From contig CAZVUM010000012.1 in assembly GCA_964629575.1 (NCBI GenBank), positions 19,219 through 83,218 of the forward strand: a stretch of DNA of 64,000 bases, read 5' to 3'. Positions within the stretch are counted from its first letter, which is position 1, and the number at the start of each line of letters is the position of its first letter. A model generated the notes under the pieces. The model was not told the origin of the DNA. It did no database searches and saw nothing but the letters and a program-made list of their open reading frames with translations. Positions 33,535-42,830 of the stretch are shown one piece after another. Made by a program: the position numbers and the translations under genes. Source of the stretch: JAYPWI01 sp964629575. GTDB lineage: Bacteria > Actinomycetota > Acidimicrobiia > Acidimicrobiales > Poriferisodalaceae.

Positions 33535-33837
33535 ATGGCCGTCCTGTCGGCGATCGGCTTCTGGCTCGTGATCGGTGCACCGCTCGCCGTGACGGGCCTT
33601 GCGTTCCTGGACGTCGCCCGGCGGCCGGCGTGGGCCTGGGCGTTGACGGGTCGGCGTCAGGCGGTGTGGATGGCGGTGCTCGGCGGAGCCTGGATCACGT
33701 GGCTCGGCGGCGCGGCGATTGCACTGTTGTACTTCGCGACGGCCCATCGCGAGGTCCGGGACGCAGAGAACGGCGACATCCGGTACTGGATCGAGCCCGA
33801 TGACACCGATGGGGGCGATCACCCGCCCCGCATCTGA
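33535..33837 (+). CDS. Small two-helix membrane protein, unknown function
   Basis: 100 residues with hydrophobic segments at about 4-26 and 44-66 and an acidic soluble tail (DIRYWIEPDDTDGGD). Its ATG overlaps by one base the TGA of a five-codon frame (33518-33535, MSSVR) that has its own AGGAG; reinitiation is possible. The last 19 bases overlap the convergent thioredoxin-NHL gene. Not recognised. Confidence 0.6.
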   Translation: MAVLSAIGFWLVIGAPLAVTGLAFLDVARRPAWAWALTGRRQAVWMAVLGGAWITWLGGAAIALLYFATAHREVRDAENGDIRYWIEPDDTDGGDHPPRI

Positions 33838-35933
33838 TTCTCGAGTTCCTCGGCGGAGGGAAGGGGGTGGCGGAACTGCACCGCCGACTCGCCGCCTTCG
33901 GCCACCTCGACGGGAAGCTCGAAGGTGACGCCTCTGATGAGGCAGAACGCCTCCTCCGCGATCAGGCAATAGAACACCGTGGTGTCCCCGTAGATGACAT
34001 TGGAACCGCCGCCCGCGGCGACCTCGATGTCGAAGGTCAGCGGCGTTTCGGGCCCCTGCGCTTCATAGAGCGCTGGTGTCACCGCGCTGATGTAGGCCGG
34101 GTCGTCCGCGGTCCATTCGAACCTGAACGTCCCGATGGTGTTGTACTTGTAGCCCTCCGGCAGGTCGAACTCGACCGTCAGCTGCACCCGTCCAGGAGCA
34201 AGCGTCGTGGGCGGCAGCACGACCTCGTCGTCTGAGAGCCCCACCGCGGTGATCGTCGCCAGCTCCAGGTTGGTGAGCAGCAGGGTCGACAGTTCGCCGG
34301 TGTCGACATCGAGCACCCGAACCTGGTGGTTGTTGGTGTCTGCGATGTACAAGCGGCGGCCGGCGAGGCTCAGGCCGCTGGGCTCATCGAGTTGGGCCGA
34401 TTGGCCGCGGCCGTCGGTGAGACCGGGCAGACCATCGCCGAGGATCGTTCGGGACTCTCGTGTGTCGAGGTCGAGGACCTTGAGTCGATGGTTGTACGTG
34501 TCTGCCACGTAGAGCGACCCATCGACGAGCTCCACGCCGATCGCGTGCTGCAGCTTGGTGTCCTCGAAGGATCCGATCTCGTCTCCCCACACGAACAGGC
34601 CGTCACCCACCAGCGTGGTGAGCTGGTCGTCGTCGAAGCTCACCGCCCGGACGGCGCTCGCCTCAGGATCGGTGAAGAAGAGCATGTCCGCGTCGGCGGC
34701 GAAGCCCGACGGCTGTGAGAGCGTTGCGCGCAGGCGGTGGCCGTCGTCGAGGCCCTCCGCGCCAGTACCTGCGAACAGATCGAGGAATCCGCTCTCGAGC
34801 TCGAGCACCCAGATCTGGTGGCGCCCTGCACCTGCGATCAACAGCTGACTCCCGCGGAGATGCAGGTCCCAGGGGGACGCGATCGGCGTCTGGAGGGCGG
34901 GACCCGGTTCGAAGCGGAATGCGGGGGTGCCGACACCGGCGATCGTCGACACCTCGCGGGTCACCAGGTCGGCGGCGCGTATCAGGTGGTTCTCGCGGTC
35001 GGCGATGTAGAGCGTCCTTCCATCCTCGGAGAGCGCGAGACCCTGCGGTCGCGAGAACGAGGCATCCGCGAAGGTTCCGTCCACTGCGCCCTCATGTCCC
35101 ACGCCGATCACATCGAGGAGCTCCCCATCGAGGTCGCTGACGAGCACCCGGTGATGGCCGGTATCGGTGATGAACAAGCGGTTGGATGCCTCATCTGCGA
35201 GAACCTTGCCCGGGAAGGCCAGCACCGTCGGAAGCAGCTCGGTTGCGGCCAGCCGCACGTCGAGGTCGGTCGTGTCGATCGCTCCCGCGGCCCCGTACTC
35301 CTTGGCCATCGTGTCGATGATCGGCTGGAAGAGGTCGTAGACACCCTCCCCAGAGTGACCACCGACCACCCGTCCCTCGGGATCGATGAGAATCAGCGTC
35401 GGCCAGGCGTTGACCCCGTAGGTGTTGCGGATCAGCTCGAACTCATCGTTGACGATGGGTTCTTCGCGGCCGTAGCGGAGCGATGCCTGCTGCACGGCGT
35501 CGAGGGTTCGCTCATGGTCGAACTTCGCCCAGTGGACGCCCACGACCACGAGGGATTCGGGGTACTCGGCCTGCAGTCTCTTGAGGTCCGGGATGATGTG
35601 GATGCAGTTGATGCAGCCCTGGGTCCAGAAGTCGAGCACGACGATCTTGCCCTGCAGGTCCTGAGTGAGCGACAGCGGCCTGCTGACGTTGAGCCAGTCC
35701 AAGGCCGGAGGGAAATCCGGCGCCTCGCGCTCGCCGGAGTAGGTGAAGCCGCCCTCGGGTGTCGTGACCTCGTCTGCTCCACCGTCGCCCGTGGCGGACG
35801 CCCCTGCCTCAGCCTCGCCCGTCCCGTCATCGACAACCGCTTCGCCGGGCTCGGGCTCGGCGCCCTCGTCGGCCGGCGAACACGCCGCCACGAAGAGACA
35901 AAAGGCGAGAAGAGCTGTGAAGAGACGCGTCAC
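33819..35933 (-). CDS. Thioredoxin-fold plus NHL beta-propeller lipoprotein (NHLRC2-like)
   Basis: 704 residues. Lipobox VAAC (Cys18), acidic linker to about 68, thioredoxin-like domain with CINC (Cys107/Cys110) and YGVNAWPTLILID near 170, then six or so NHL repeats (NRLFITDTGHHRVLV, RTLYIADRENHLIRA, SLYVADTYNHRLKV, RLYIADTNNHQVRV), and a C-terminal beta domain with Cys pair FYCLIAEEAFC. Same order as human NHLRC2. Outside the membrane it could act in thiol oxidation or cytochrome assembly, an inference. GTG 35933 gives the best signal peptide; 35957 is an alternative. Confidence 0.85.
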   Translation of the reverse strand: MTRLFTALLAFCLFVAACSPADEGAEPEPGEAVVDDGTGEAEAGASATGDGGADEVTTPEGGFTYSGEREAPDFPPALDWLNVSRPLSLTQDLQGKIVVLDFWTQGCINCIHIIPDLKRLQAEYPESLVVVGVHWAKFDHERTLDAVQQASLRYGREEPIVNDEFELIRNTYGVNAWPTLILIDPEGRVVGGHSGEGVYDLFQPIIDTMAKEYGAAGAIDTTDLDVRLAATELLPTVLAFPGKVLADEASNRLFITDTGHHRVLVSDLDGELLDVIGVGHEGAVDGTFADASFSRPQGLALSEDGRTLYIADRENHLIRAADLVTREVSTIAGVGTPAFRFEPGPALQTPIASPWDLHLRGSQLLIAGAGRHQIWVLELESGFLDLFAGTGAEGLDDGHRLRATLSQPSGFAADADMLFFTDPEASAVRAVSFDDDQLTTLVGDGLFVWGDEIGSFEDTKLQHAIGVELVDGSLYVADTYNHRLKVLDLDTRESRTILGDGLPGLTDGRGQSAQLDEPSGLSLAGRRLYIADTNNHQVRVLDVDTGELSTLLLTNLELATITAVGLSDDEVVLPPTTLAPGRVQLTVEFDLPEGYKYNTIGTFRFEWTADDPAYISAVTPALYEAQGPETPLTFDIEVAAGGGSNVIYGDTTVFYCLIAEEAFCLIRGVTFELPVEVAEGGESAVQFRHPLPSAEELENQMRGG

Positions 35934-35974
35934 CTGGCCAGTGTGGCCCAGCGTCACTCGCTAGTGGGATCCGT

Positions 35975-36478
35975 TCAGGGCCGCCAGCGCCGGGAGTCGA
36001 TCACCCCGGTGTCGAAACCCGCGCGGTGGAGGCCACCATGAAAGCGGGCGTGCTCGATCTTGAGGCACCGGTCCATGACAACGTCGAGGCCGGCCTCGCT
36101 GGCCATCTGGGCAGCCTCGACATTCCACAACCCGAGCTGGGCCCAGAACGCCGTGGCGCCGACGGCAATCGTCTCCTCGGCGACCTCGGGGAGATCGTCG
36201 GACCGCCGGAACACATCGACGAGGTCGGGGACAACGGGCAGGTCGGCCAGCGTGGGATAGCACGGCTCGCCGAGGATCTCATCGGCCATCGGGTTGACGA
36301 AGTACACGTCGAAGCCCGCGCTCGAGCTGAGGAGGTACGTGGCGACGAAGTTGCTCGGGCGGGCCGGATTGGCCGACACCCCCACCATCGCAACGCTGGT
36401 CGTTCGATCGAGGAGCTGCAGTCGGGCCGCGGCCGACGGCTCGGTCCACCCCGGCACGGGATCGTGGGTGATCGTCAT
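35975..36478 (-). CDS. CoA-binding-domain protein (YccU type)
   Basis: 167 residues of Rossmann-like CoA_binding fold: VAMVGVSANPARPSN near 30, YFVNPMADEILGEPCYPTL near 60, VDVFRR, and AFWAQLGLWNVEA near 110 with DRCLKIEH near 137. The family resembles the CoA-binding part of succinyl-CoA synthetase; function unclear. Its ATG overlaps the metY stop by one base (TGATG), so it is co-transcribed with metY, suggesting a role around sulfur or CoA metabolism. Confidence 0.85.
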   Translation of the reverse strand: MTITHDPVPGWTEPSAAARLQLLDRTTSVAMVGVSANPARPSNFVATYLLSSSAGFDVYFVNPMADEILGEPCYPTLADLPVVPDLVDVFRRSDDLPEVAEETIAVGATAFWAQLGLWNVEAAQMASEAGLDVVMDRCLKIEHARFHGGLHRAGFDTGVIDSRRWRP

Positions 36479-37770
36479 CAAGCCTCCTTGCTGGCAACCG
36501 CCAGCGCTTGGTCCAGGTCCCAGAGGATGTCGTCGAGGTCCTCGAGCCCGACAGACAACCGGATCATGTCCGGCGTGACACCACCAGCCTCGAGGGCTTC
36601 GTCGCTGAGCTGCTGGTGGGTGGTCGAGGCCGGGTGGATCACGAGTGTCCTGGCATCGCCGACGTTGGCGAGATGGCTCACCATCTGCAGGGCTTCGATG
36701 AACGCGGCACCGGCAGCGCGGCCGCCCTCGACACCGAAGGTGAAGATGGCGCCTGGCCCCTTCGGCATGTACGTCGCTGCGAGATCGCGGTACGGCGAGG
36801 ACTCGAGTCCGGCGTACTTGACCCAGCCGACCGAGGGGTGCTGCTCGAGGAACTCTGCGACCGCCATGGCGTTGGCCACGTGCGCATCCATACGGAACGG
36901 AAGGGTCTCGAGGCCCTGGAGCAACAGGAACGCGTTCATCGGCGACATGGACGCACCGATGTCGCGGAGCTGCTCCACCCGGAGCTTGGTGCAGAACGCG
37001 TACTCCCCGAAATTCTCCCAGAATTTGAGGTCGTTGTAGCTCGCGACCGGTTCGGTCATGTTGGGAAAGCGGCCGCTCCCCCAATCGAAACGGCCGGACT
37101 CCGAGACCACCCCGCCGATCGACGTGCCGTGACCGCCGATGAACTTCGTGGCCGAGTGCAGCACGATGTCGGCGCCGTGCTCCATGGGACGACACAGGTA
37201 CGGCGTGGCGAACGTCGCATCGACGACGAGTGGAAGGTCGTGGCTGTGCGCCAGAGCGGACAAGCCCGCGAGATCGGGGATCGAACCGGAGGGGTTTCCG
37301 ACGATCTCGGTGTAGAGGAACTTCGTGTTCTCATCGATCGCTTGATCGAACGAGTCGAGGTCGTCCCCATCCACGAAGCGGGCATCCACCCCGAACCGCC
37401 CGAGGGTGACGTCGAACAAGGTGTGCGTCCCGCCATAGAGCGCCGATGACGTCACCAGGTTGTCGCCGGCGCCGGCGAGCGCCGCCGCAGTGAGGAACTC
37501 CGCAGACATCCCCGAGGCGGTCGCCACGGCACCGATGCCGCCTTCGAGGCTGGCCATGCGCTCCTCGAAGGCGTTGATGGTCGGGTTGGAGATCCGCGTG
37601 TAGATGGTTCCGTACTTCTGCAACGCGAACTGGTCGGCCGCGTCCTCGGTGTCCTCGAACACGAAGCTCGTCGACTGGTAGATGGGCACGGCTCGAGAGC
37701 CGGTGGCGGGATCGGGCCGTCCACCAGCGTGGAGAGCCCGGGTGCGGAAACCCCAGGTGCGATCGGTCAC
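36478..37770 (-). CDS. metY: O-acetylhomoserine sulfhydrylase (MetY-type PLP enzyme)
   Basis: Cys/Met-metabolism PLP enzyme, 430 residues. Forms homocysteine from O-acetylhomoserine and sulfide. YQSTSFVFEDTEDAA near 33, TRISNPTINAFEERMA near 60, ASALYGGTHTLF-type loop, VVDATFATPYLCRP near 180, PLP lysine in HSATKFIGGHGTS near 207, IHPASTTHQQL near 365. The long length and STTHQQL end favour MetY over MetB. GTG 37770 with TAGACT 7 bases upstream. Confidence 0.9.
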   Translation of the reverse strand: MTDRTWGFRTRALHAGGRPDPATGSRAVPIYQSTSFVFEDTEDAADQFALQKYGTIYTRISNPTINAFEERMASLEGGIGAVATASGMSAEFLTAAALAGAGDNLVTSSALYGGTHTLFDVTLGRFGVDARFVDGDDLDSFDQAIDENTKFLYTEIVGNPSGSIPDLAGLSALAHSHDLPLVVDATFATPYLCRPMEHGADIVLHSATKFIGGHGTSIGGVVSESGRFDWGSGRFPNMTEPVASYNDLKFWENFGEYAFCTKLRVEQLRDIGASMSPMNAFLLLQGLETLPFRMDAHVANAMAVAEFLEQHPSVGWVKYAGLESSPYRDLAATYMPKGPGAIFTFGVEGGRAAGAAFIEALQMVSHLANVGDARTLVIHPASTTHQQLSDEALEAGGVTPDMIRLSVGLEDLDDILWDLDQALAVASKEA

Positions 37771-37777
37771 CCCACGG

Positions 37778-37783
37778 AGTCTA
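37778..37783 (-). promoter_or_regulatory. Probable -10 box of metY
   Basis: TAGACT on the minus strand, 7 bases before GTG 37770; leaderless-type spacing. Confidence 0.55.
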
Positions 37784-37894
37784 GAGAGGCTGTCCAGACA
37801 CGGGCAGATGAAGCGGTCGGGATGGGGGGTTTGGCTCACTCCGCTATCCCAGGGCGCCGACAGGATCAGTGTCCCCGCGTTCGGAGCTCGCCCT

Positions 37895-38713
37895 GTGCCC
37901 ACACCGTCCTCGCAGCTGATCGAAGCCTTCTCCTCGCTCCCCGAGCAGGAGTCGGCGACCATGCAGCTTTTGGCGCTCTTGGACGACCCCGAGAGCGAGG
38001 CGCGCGACATCGTCCCGATCATCGAGGCGGACCCCGCGATGACCGCGCGGGTGATCACCCTCGCCAACTCGGCGTTCTTCGGCTCGCGGGCCAGGGCCGC
38101 CAACGCTTGGTCTGCGGTGATGGTGGTCGGCTTCAACGTGGTGCGCGCTCTGGCGGCGGCCGGCGTCCTGGGCATCGGTGGCGACAACACAGACGTGCCG
38201 AACAACTACTACGACCACTGCCTCGCGTCGGCAGCCGGTGCGAGCGTGGTCGCCCAGAAGACGCGCGTGCGGCCCACCGACGCATTCAGCGCGGCGCTTC
38301 TGCACGACATCGGTGCGCTCCTTCTGTTTCGCAGCAGGCCGACCGAATGGCGCGAAGCCCAGGAGGAGACCCCGATGGGTCGCAGGGCCATCCTCAAGCG
38401 TGAGGTACAGGTGCTCGGAACTTCACACGACGAGGTTGCCGCCGAGGTTCTCGCCTACCTGCACTTCCCCGCGACCATCGTCGAAGCAGCCGGTCAGCAC
38501 AACCTCTCACCGTGGTCGGCGAGCTCGACGCTCGCTCAGGTCGTGATCGCCGGGATCTCGCTCGCCGAGGCAGCCGGCGTGGCATCGGCCACGGAGCCAG
38601 TCGCGCCACTTGGCGAAGCACTCGAGTCGCTGTCGCTCGCGCCCACGCCGGACCCGATGCTCTTCGAACAACTCGAAGAAGAGCTCGCGAACCTGCGCAC
38701 CCTCCTCGGCTGA
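37895..38713 (+). CDS. HDOD-domain signalling protein
   Basis: About 272 residues. The HDOD fold covers most of it: SLPEQESATMQLLALLDDP, the IEADPAMTARVITLANSAFF core near 50, then SAALLHDIGALLLF near 140 and SHDEVAAEVLAYLHFP near 180. HDOD proteins are HD-like but usually lack phosphodiesterase activity and act in signalling. GTG 37895 has GGAG 8 bases upstream; an ATG at 37807 would add 30 weak residues. Divergent from metY. Confidence 0.82.
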   Translation: MPTPSSQLIEAFSSLPEQESATMQLLALLDDPESEARDIVPIIEADPAMTARVITLANSAFFGSRARAANAWSAVMVVGFNVVRALAAAGVLGIGGDNTDVPNNYYDHCLASAAGASVVAQKTRVRPTDAFSAALLHDIGALLLFRSRPTEWREAQEETPMGRRAILKREVQVLGTSHDEVAAEVLAYLHFPATIVEAAGQHNLSPWSASSTLAQVVIAGISLAEAAGVASATEPVAPLGEALESLSLAPTPDPMLFEQLEEELANLRTLLG

Positions 38714-38725
38714 CCCAGGGCTGGA

Positions 38726-38950
38726 TCAGCTACGGGCGATCACGAACAGGCGCAGCGGCCCATCGATCCCCGGCTCTTCGCAGCACCAGCAATCGTCCTC
38801 GGCCACGCCATACCACGTCACCTCACACTCACGGCACGCACGGGCGATGAGCCCGCCGGGCTGCGGTTCGAGGACCGGGGCCGGGGCGGCGACCGGAAGC
38901 GTGAGCTGGTTGGACGAGCTGTCGGAGGCCGCGTGCCGCGAGGAGGACAT
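38726..38950 (-). CDS. Small zinc-ribbon-like protein
   Basis: 74 residues, unknown function. The C-half has CRECEVTWYG and CWCCEEPG (two Cys pairs about 15 residues apart), fit for one zinc ion; the N-half is Ser/Pro-rich. GGGAGG stands 2 bases before the ATG, rather close. A TAAGGT sequence about 24 bases upstream may be its -10. Convergent with the HDOD gene, 12 bp apart. Confidence 0.6.
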   Translation of the reverse strand: MSSSRHAASDSSSNQLTLPVAAPAPVLEPQPGGLIARACRECEVTWYGVAEDDCWCCEEPGIDGPLRLFVIARS

Positions 38951-39011
38951 GACCTCCCAGTCGGCGAACCGACGGCCGACCTTATGGTTGGGGGTCTGGC
39001 TGCAGAGAGGC

Positions 39012-39251
39012 TCACGAGCCGCGGGACTCCACGAACGCCGTGGCCCGTGCCAGAGCGACCTCGGGGTCGATCCCTTCGCGACCGATGAGCCAACAGGCGA
39101 TCGGCGCCGCTATGCGCTCGGAATCATGGGCCGCGACGCCGGCGAGGTCGAGCAGGGTGTCGATCTCGGTGTCCGTCGGCGCCGTGGTTCCCAGGTCGGC
39201 GGCGAACGCCGCGAGCCACGAACGACCGTCGATGTCAGGTGCTTCGGCCAT
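39012..39251 (-). CDS. DUF6457-like small protein
   Basis: 79 residues, nearly all helical (SWLAAFAADLGTTAPTDTEIDTLLDLAGVAAH...RIAAPIACWLIG). The pattern resembles the DUF6457 family, often found with molybdopterin oxidoreductases or MoaA-type genes in actinobacteria, in keeping with the molybdoenzyme gene 19 bp upstream. ATG 39251; TATCCT 8 bases upstream. Confidence 0.7.
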   Translation of the reverse strand: MAEAPDIDGRSWLAAFAADLGTTAPTDTEIDTLLDLAGVAAHDSERIAAPIACWLIGREGIDPEVALARATAFVESRGS

Positions 39252-39259
39252 GGGCGCAG

Positions 39260-39265
39260 AGGATA
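39260..39265 (-). promoter_or_regulatory. Probable -10 box of the DUF6457-like gene
   Basis: TATCCT on the minus strand, 8 bases before the ATG; leaderless-type spacing. Confidence 0.45.
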
Positions 39266-39270
39266 GGGAG

Positions 39271-41583
39271 TCAGGCGTCTGCGCGGACGATCTCCGGTGG
39301 GTCATACACCCGCACCGTCGGGGCGTGGCCGCTGACGGGTTCGACGTCGACCACGCACGTGTGGGCGGTGGGTCCCTGCGCGAGGCGCGACGTCCCCTTG
39401 TCGCGGGTCAACACGTTGGGATTCCCGGCGCGGCAGGTTCCGTCCTCGTCCGGGTCGTACCAGGCCCCCGTCGAGATCTGGAGCACGTCCGGGCTGACCG
39501 CGTCGTCGATCACAGCCCCGGCGAGACACGCGCCGCGGTCGTTGTGTATCCGCACCACGTCGCCAGATGCGATCCCACGCGCCGCTGCAACGTCGGGATG
39601 CATGCGGACCGGTTCGCGGCCGGCGACCTTGGACGCCTGGCTGAGCTCGCCATGGTCGTACTGGCTGTGGAGACGCGCCGCAGGCTGATTCGACACCAGG
39701 TGGAGAGGATGCCGATCAGACCCCGCGCCACCGACCCGCTCGTAGGGCTCCATGAACGTGGGGTATCCGGGGCAGTCGGGGTAGCCGAACCCGGCAACTG
39801 TCTCTGAGTACAGCTCGAGCTTGCCGCTCGGCGTCGGCAACGGCGACGCCTGCGGGTCGGAGCGGAAGTCCCCGAGGAAGACCTGGCGCGTCTCACCCAT
39901 GGCTGCCATTCCGTCGTGTTCGACATGACCGGTCTGGCGAAACGTCTCGTAGTCCGGCGCATCGGGGCGCTCGACTCGATAGAGCTCGTACATCGTCTCG
40001 ACCCACTCGTCCGCCGTTCGCCCTTCGGTGAACACCTCGCCGAATCCGAGCCGCTCGGCCAGCCGGGCGAAGATCCAGTAGTCGTCGCGGGCGCCTGGCG
40101 GAGGTTCGACCGCCTTGGTCATGGCGACGAGCATCGTCTCCATGCCGCCGAGATCGTTGCGTTCGAGCGGCGTCGTCGCCGGGAAAACGATGTCTGCCCG
40201 ACGCGCTGTCGGTGTCCAGAACGGCTCGTGGACCGCAACAGTGTCCGGCCGCTGCCACGCCGCCGACAGACGGTTGAGGTCTTGATGGTGGTGGAACGGG
40301 TTGCCACCCGCCCAGTACACGAGGCGAATGTCGGCGAAGCTTGCTCGCCGGCCGTCGTGGTCGTAGCTCGCACCGGGCCCTTCGAGAAGCTCGCTGATCC
40401 GGGAGACCGAGATCACCTCGGTTCCCGCGGGGCGCGGCGGGAGTGGAAGGCCGGGCACTCTGGCCCTGCGCTGGCCGGCCCCGACGTTGCCTTGCGCTCC
40501 GAAGGGATACGCGACCCCGCCGCCGGGAAGGCCGATCTGCCCGAGAACCGCGCCCAGCGCGAACATCATCCAGTACGACTGCTCACCGTGGTCCGCCCGC
40601 TGGAGGGACAAGCTGAGGTTGATGAGGCTGCGCTTGGCCGCGAGCTCCCTCGCGAGATCGCGAACGGTTGCGACGTCGACACCGCAGATCTCCGCAGCCC
40701 AGGCCGCATCGCGCACCTGCCCGTCGTTGCTGCCGGAGATGTCGGCCCACACGTGCTCCCACCCGTGGCAATGGGTCGCCAGGAAGTCATCCTCGGACAG
40801 CCCCTCCGACACGAGGGTGTGGATGAGGCCCGTCATGAAGGCGACGTCGGTGCCGGGACGGATCGGTAGCCAACGCGGGGAGTACTCGGGGTCGATGTCG
40901 TCGCGCAGCGGCGAGACGTTGACCAGCTCGAGGCCTCGATCGACTGCCGTCCTCATCCACGACCGGGTGTGATGCGGGCCCTGGCCCCCGTAGGTGACCT
41001 GGGTGTTCGAGCTGCGGAGCCCACCGAAACACAGCATCAACTCGGTGTGCTCGGCGATGACGGACCAGGACGTCTGCTGGGCGATTCCGGCGTGATACCC
41101 CATACCGATGATGTAGGGGACCACCGTCTCCGCAGCCGACGCCGAGTAGGTCCCGCGCACGTCGGTGTAGCCGCCGAAATGGCGCATGAAGCGGTGAACC
41201 TGGGTGCCGGACATGTGGAACCGGCCCGCCGACCCCCAGCCGTACGAACCGCCGAACACCGACGGATACCCATGGTCGTCACGCACTCGCTGGAGCTCAG
41301 AGGCGACGAGGTCGAGAGCGTGCTCCCACTCGACCTCGACGAAGGGCTCGCGCCCGCGGAGGTGGGTAGCTGCGCCGGGGCCGTCTCGCAGCCACGACCG
41401 TCGCACTGAGGGCTGTTCGACGCGCAGCGAGGCCCTGTCGATGAGAGCTTCGCCCAGCGGAGAGGGATCCGGATCCAACTCGTGGCCGCGCACGGCGACG
41501 ACCTCGCCATCGACGGTATCGACGGTGAAGGGACCGAAGTGGGTCCCCAAAGCGGTCGTTCGGACCTGGGGGGAACGGGACAT
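39271..41583 (-). CDS. Molybdopterin oxidoreductase, DMSO-reductase/BisC type
   Basis: 770 residues. The molybdenum ligand is the Ser in YGWGSAGRFH near 120, typical of the type III group (DMSO, TMAO, biotin-sulfoxide reductases); there is no N-terminal Fe-S cysteine motif and no Tat signal, so like BisC it should be cytoplasmic. YWAGGNPFHHHQDLNRL near 425 and a molydopterin-dinucleotide C-domain (MHPDVAAARGIASGDVV) complete it. Substrate probably an S- or N-oxide. ATG 41583 chosen because TAACCT lies 7 bases upstream. Confidence 0.88.
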   Translation of the reverse strand: MSRSPQVRTTALGTHFGPFTVDTVDGEVVAVRGHELDPDPSPLGEALIDRASLRVEQPSVRRSWLRDGPGAATHLRGREPFVEVEWEHALDLVASELQRVRDDHGYPSVFGGSYGWGSAGRFHMSGTQVHRFMRHFGGYTDVRGTYSASAAETVVPYIIGMGYHAGIAQQTSWSVIAEHTELMLCFGGLRSSNTQVTYGGQGPHHTRSWMRTAVDRGLELVNVSPLRDDIDPEYSPRWLPIRPGTDVAFMTGLIHTLVSEGLSEDDFLATHCHGWEHVWADISGSNDGQVRDAAWAAEICGVDVATVRDLARELAAKRSLINLSLSLQRADHGEQSYWMMFALGAVLGQIGLPGGGVAYPFGAQGNVGAGQRRARVPGLPLPPRPAGTEVISVSRISELLEGPGASYDHDGRRASFADIRLVYWAGGNPFHHHQDLNRLSAAWQRPDTVAVHEPFWTPTARRADIVFPATTPLERNDLGGMETMLVAMTKAVEPPPGARDDYWIFARLAERLGFGEVFTEGRTADEWVETMYELYRVERPDAPDYETFRQTGHVEHDGMAAMGETRQVFLGDFRSDPQASPLPTPSGKLELYSETVAGFGYPDCPGYPTFMEPYERVGGAGSDRHPLHLVSNQPAARLHSQYDHGELSQASKVAGREPVRMHPDVAAARGIASGDVVRIHNDRGACLAGAVIDDAVSPDVLQISTGAWYDPDEDGTCRAGNPNVLTRDKGTSRLAQGPTAHTCVVDVEPVSGHAPTVRVYDPPEIVRADA

Positions 41584-41590
41584 CCCGGTC

Positions 41591-41596
41591 AGGTTA
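41591..41596 (-). promoter_or_regulatory. Probable -10 box of the molybdoenzyme gene
   Basis: TAACCT on the minus strand, 7 bases before ATG 41583; leaderless-type spacing. Confidence 0.55.
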
Positions 41597-41656
41597 GGCA
41601 CTCCTCAATCGCATGACCCGACTCACGACCACGCCGCGTCGAGCCGATGGAGACAC

Positions 41657-42817
41657 ATGGCGTCGACGATCACTTCGCAGGAGCGCGCCCACCCTGATCT
41701 CGAGTGGTTGATCCCTGCGCTCTGGCCCGAGGCATCGCCGGAGTACTGCGTCGGGACTCGACCGGGCTGGACCGCGTTCGTCGCCAACCCGAGCGTCGAG
41801 GAGTGCCACCTCCTGGTCCCGCTCCTCCCATCGCGAGCGGCATCCCAGGCAGTGCGGAGATACCACGACGGTGCGTCCCTCAGATCGCGGTTGACCATGT
41901 CCGCCACCGAAACCGCGCTGCGCCTGGGCGTCGGTCGGCTGCTCACGCCGCGCATCGTCAGCATCGAGCAGGCGGATTCGGGCATCGTCGACGCGATCGA
42001 AGCGGGCATCGGCCGATCGATCGGTTCCTTCGGGGTCACGCTCGGGCCTCGCCGGGCAAACCGCAAGCCCGTGCTCCAGCTCTTCGACGCAGCGGGTGAC
42101 ACGGTCGGATTCGCAAAGATCGCTGTCGACGACTTCACCTCGGAGATGGTCGCGCGGGAGTCGACCTGGATCGCACGGGCAGCCGCCAGCGGCGATCCCG
42201 CGCTTCGCGTCCCCGAGCCCCTCTGGGTCGGCGACTTCGACAGCCGGCCGATCTCGGTCATCGGCGCCAGCTGGGCCCTGCGTCGGCGCCCGCGAGCGAC
42301 CCGTCCGTCGCCCTCTCTCGTTCGAGCGATCCATCGCCTCAGCGCACCACGCCGCACCAGCGTCGGCGACTCGTCGCCAGCGCTGGCCCTCCGCGGAGGT
42401 CCCTGCGCCACCGCTCGCCTCGCGATCGAGCTCGCATCGGAGCGCCTCGCCCACCCTGCGCTGATCGGAGCCTGGCACGGCGATCTCACGCCGTGGAATC
42501 TGCTCAGCACCCGCGACGGTCGCGTCACGATCGACTGGGAGACCGCCGAAGATGGCCACCCCCTCGGCGCGGACGCGCTCCACCACGAGGTGGCGGTGGC
42601 AATGCAGCTCCACGGTCAGGGACCAGCCGAAGCGCTCGGAATCGCTCTCCAAGGCTGGCCGAGCCAGGCGATCGCCCTCGGCCTCACGTCGGCGGACGCG
42701 CGCGCCGTGGTCGACGTCCTGTTGTTGGAGTACGTGCGCCGCGATCTCGATCTCGCCGACGCCGGTCGCACCGAGAGCGGGCTGGGCGCAGCCGCCATGA
42801 GGGTTCTCGAGCAGTGA
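41657..42817 (+). CDS. APH-fold phosphotransferase-like protein of the EPS locus
   Basis: 386 residues. The C-half has the aminoglycoside-phosphotransferase/choline-kinase motifs: WHGDLTPWN at 273-281 (Brenner motif) and TIDWE at 291-295 (metal Asp); Lys154 in GFAKIAVDD is the likely ATP lysine. First gene of the rightward polysaccharide cluster, 13 bp before the flippase. It may phosphorylate a sugar or alditol, but the substrate is unknown. Antibiotic resistance is unlikely in this setting. Confidence 0.75.
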   Translation: MASTITSQERAHPDLEWLIPALWPEASPEYCVGTRPGWTAFVANPSVEECHLLVPLLPSRAASQAVRRYHDGASLRSRLTMSATETALRLGVGRLLTPRIVSIEQADSGIVDAIEAGIGRSIGSFGVTLGPRRANRKPVLQLFDAAGDTVGFAKIAVDDFTSEMVARESTWIARAAASGDPALRVPEPLWVGDFDSRPISVIGASWALRRRPRATRPSPSLVRAIHRLSAPRRTSVGDSSPALALRGGPCATARLAIELASERLAHPALIGAWHGDLTPWNLLSTRDGRVTIDWETAEDGHPLGADALHHEVAVAMQLHGQGPAEALGIALQGWPSQAIALGLTSADARAVVDVLLLEYVRRDLDLADAGRTESGLGAAAMRVLEQ

Positions 42818-42830
42818 GGGCCCAGGAGCA

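Noticed and set aside
33518..33535. Five-codon leader peptide (MSSVR) before the small membrane protein
   Set aside because: It has AGGAG and a TGATG overlap, but frames this short arise easily by chance; kept only as a note in the gene entry.
41657..42817. Aminoglycoside resistance gene
   Set aside because: Only the general phosphotransferase fold is shared; it is the first gene of a polysaccharide locus.
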